Source: a virus. Taken from it: 37,517 nucleotides of DNA. Position 1 is the first letter of the stretch. The number at the start of each line of letters is the position of its first letter. This document shows positions 37,153 through 37,517 of this stretch, piece by piece. Under the pieces are notes generated by a model. It made no database searches. It had not been told where the DNA came from and saw only the letters and a list, made by a program, of their open reading frames with translations. A program made the position numbers and the translations under genes. The stretch lies in IMG/VR virus record IMGVR_UViG_3300027754_000222, positions 1 through 37,517 of that record. One strand, given 5' to 3'.

Positions 37153-37322
37153 TGGGCAAAGGAAGTTCACAAAGACCTATAAAAGATAAAGAAGTATTTG
37201 AAGATAACTGGGATAAGATATTCAACAAGAAAAAACGTAGTGATGACGTATCACCACACCTACAAGAATATGAACTTAACAAGTCTACAGGTGAGTTGCA
37301 GAAGGTAGATAATGGCGACTAG
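37152..37322 (+). CDS. small charged hypothetical protein, second copy
   Basis: Starting at ATG 37152 (TAATG), this ORF encodes 56 residues with DNWDKIFNKKKRSDDVSPH in the middle, matching the core of the 69-residue protein at 535-744. The N-terminal 12 residues differ partly and the C-terminus is 13 residues shorter. It overlaps the following gene by 11 bases, as in the first copy. Function unknown. Confidence 0.7.
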   Translation: MGKGSSQRPIKDKEVFEDNWDKIFNKKKRSDDVSPHLQEYELNKSTGELQKVDNGD

Positions 37323-37517
37323 CCCTACACAATTATCATTAAAAAAATTACGAGAAGAAGGATACACAGTAGCAGTAGTAGAGCATTGGAATAGTTTTGC
37401 AAGGATACGCCAGGACTTGTTTGGCTTTATAGACTTACTAGCTTTAAAAGGTAAAGAAGTATTAGTAGTCCAAACAACAACAGCAAGCAATATATCAGCA
37501 AGAGTTAAGAAGATAGC
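37312..37517 (+). CDS. PD-(D/E)XK-like protein, second copy (3' end outside window)
   Basis: The frame is open from ATG 37312 to the window edge, giving 68 residues. They begin ATSPTQLSLKKLREEGYTVA and include DLFGFIDLLALKGKE and VVQTTTASN. D41 and the QTT triplet match the copy at 734-1051, with 10 replacements in 68 positions by hand count, most of them conservative. The gene is truncated only by the window boundary. Confidence 0.75.
   Translation, partial: MATSPTQLSLKKLREEGYTVAVVEHWNSFARIRQDLFGFIDLLALKGKEVLVVQTTTASNISARVKKI

Larger units (their letters stand above)
36618..37517 (+). repeat. diverged second copy of window bases 1 to about 939
   Basis: Four genes here (end of the PPC protein, YbcO-like, small protein, start of the PD-(D/E)XK-like protein) repeat the first four of the window in the same order and orientation. 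Nucleotide identity is about 92% over the first 240 bases by hand count. The YbcO-like proteins share 59 of 96 residues, and the PD-(D/E)XK-like parts 58 of 68. It reads as the two ends of one circularly permuted genome, taken from different strains. Confidence 0.85.

Noticed and set aside
1-37517. tRNA genes
   Set aside because: No convincing cloverleaf with a GGTTCRANYCC-type T arm was noticed by eye on either strand; a tRNA search program would be needed for certainty.

Overview
The window is almost one complete genome unit of a tailed, podovirus-like phage with AT-rich DNA (roughly a third G+C by eye). Genes are tightly packed, often overlap by 1-20 bases, and many start with GTG or TTG. 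TerL, a P22-type portal, an SU10/DUF5309-type capsid protein, a head-tail adaptor, a beta-propeller tail hub, large internal virion (ejection) proteins and no tape measure or tail sheath together point to a short-tailed virion. I see no integrase, excisionase, CI-like repressor, tRNA or CRISPR, so a lytic lifestyle is likely. The most informative gene is tiny: 32365-32436 encodes a 23-residue PqqA, the precursor peptide of the redox cofactor PQQ, with the conserved Glu15 and Tyr19 in place. PQQ is the cofactor of methanol dehydrogenases, so the host is probably a PQQ-using methylotroph. A low-GC member of the Methylophilales (the 'Ca. Methylopumilus'/OM43 kind) would fit, but that host call is inference.

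Layout. (1) 1-1720, rightward: the end of the early/middle region, with a PPC-motif protein (partial), a YbcO-like HNH nuclease, a degenerate PD-(D/E)XK-like protein, a winged-helix protein and a Q-like antiterminator. (2) 1726-1842: a strong sigma70-type promoter followed about 45 bases later by an intrinsic terminator, the arrangement of lambdoid PR'/tR', which Q would overcome to start late transcription. (3) 1845-3358: small zinc-ribbon and Lys-rich proteins and a DxD glycosyltransferase. (4) 3393-12002: packaging and head genes (TerS, TerL, portal, scaffold, capsid, adaptor), interrupted by a TPR-glycosyltransferase and a methyltransferase. (5) 12015-21406: adhesins and tail, including a 1343-residue beta-repeat/polyglycine fibre, a second glycine-rich fibre, a glutaredoxin-like protein, a tail hub with nested domain insertions and a jelly-roll appendage protein. 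(6) 21416-27402: five long proteins that probably form the ejection apparatus. (7) 27399-30412: lysis (coiled-coil/TM proteins, a 3-TM holin, a GH24 endolysin), a SprT-like HExxH protein and a metallophosphoesterase.

(8) 34174 down to 30382, leftward: an early operon with a recombination set (DUF1071/Sak3-type annealing protein, YqaJ exonuclease, an SSB-like protein with an acidic C-terminal tail), a SleB-like cell-wall hydrolase, DUF3310, a PD-(D/E)XK protein and many tiny membrane proteins. pqqA lies inside this block but on the opposite strand, with its own promoter-like sequence and a strong ribosome-binding site. (9) 34203-34327: a divergent control region with 11-bp direct repeats. (10) 34328-37517, rightward: replication initiator, DnaB-type helicase, NinB, and then a second, diverged copy of the PPC-protein/YbcO/small/PD-(D/E)XK cassette that opens the window.

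The right-hand 900 bases (36618-37517) are homologous to bases 1 to about 939. Identity is about 92% in nucleotides at first, then falls to 61% of residues in the YbcO-like gene. Base 1 aligns exactly with the last G of an 11-G run. The simplest reading is a circularly permuted genome of about 36.6 kb, assembled from a mixed population, whose right end crosses into a sister strain. A real cassette duplication cannot be excluded. If circular, the gene order is lambda-like: leftward recombination operon, divergent control region, rightward replication, nin-like genes, Q, PR'/tR', late genes, lysis.
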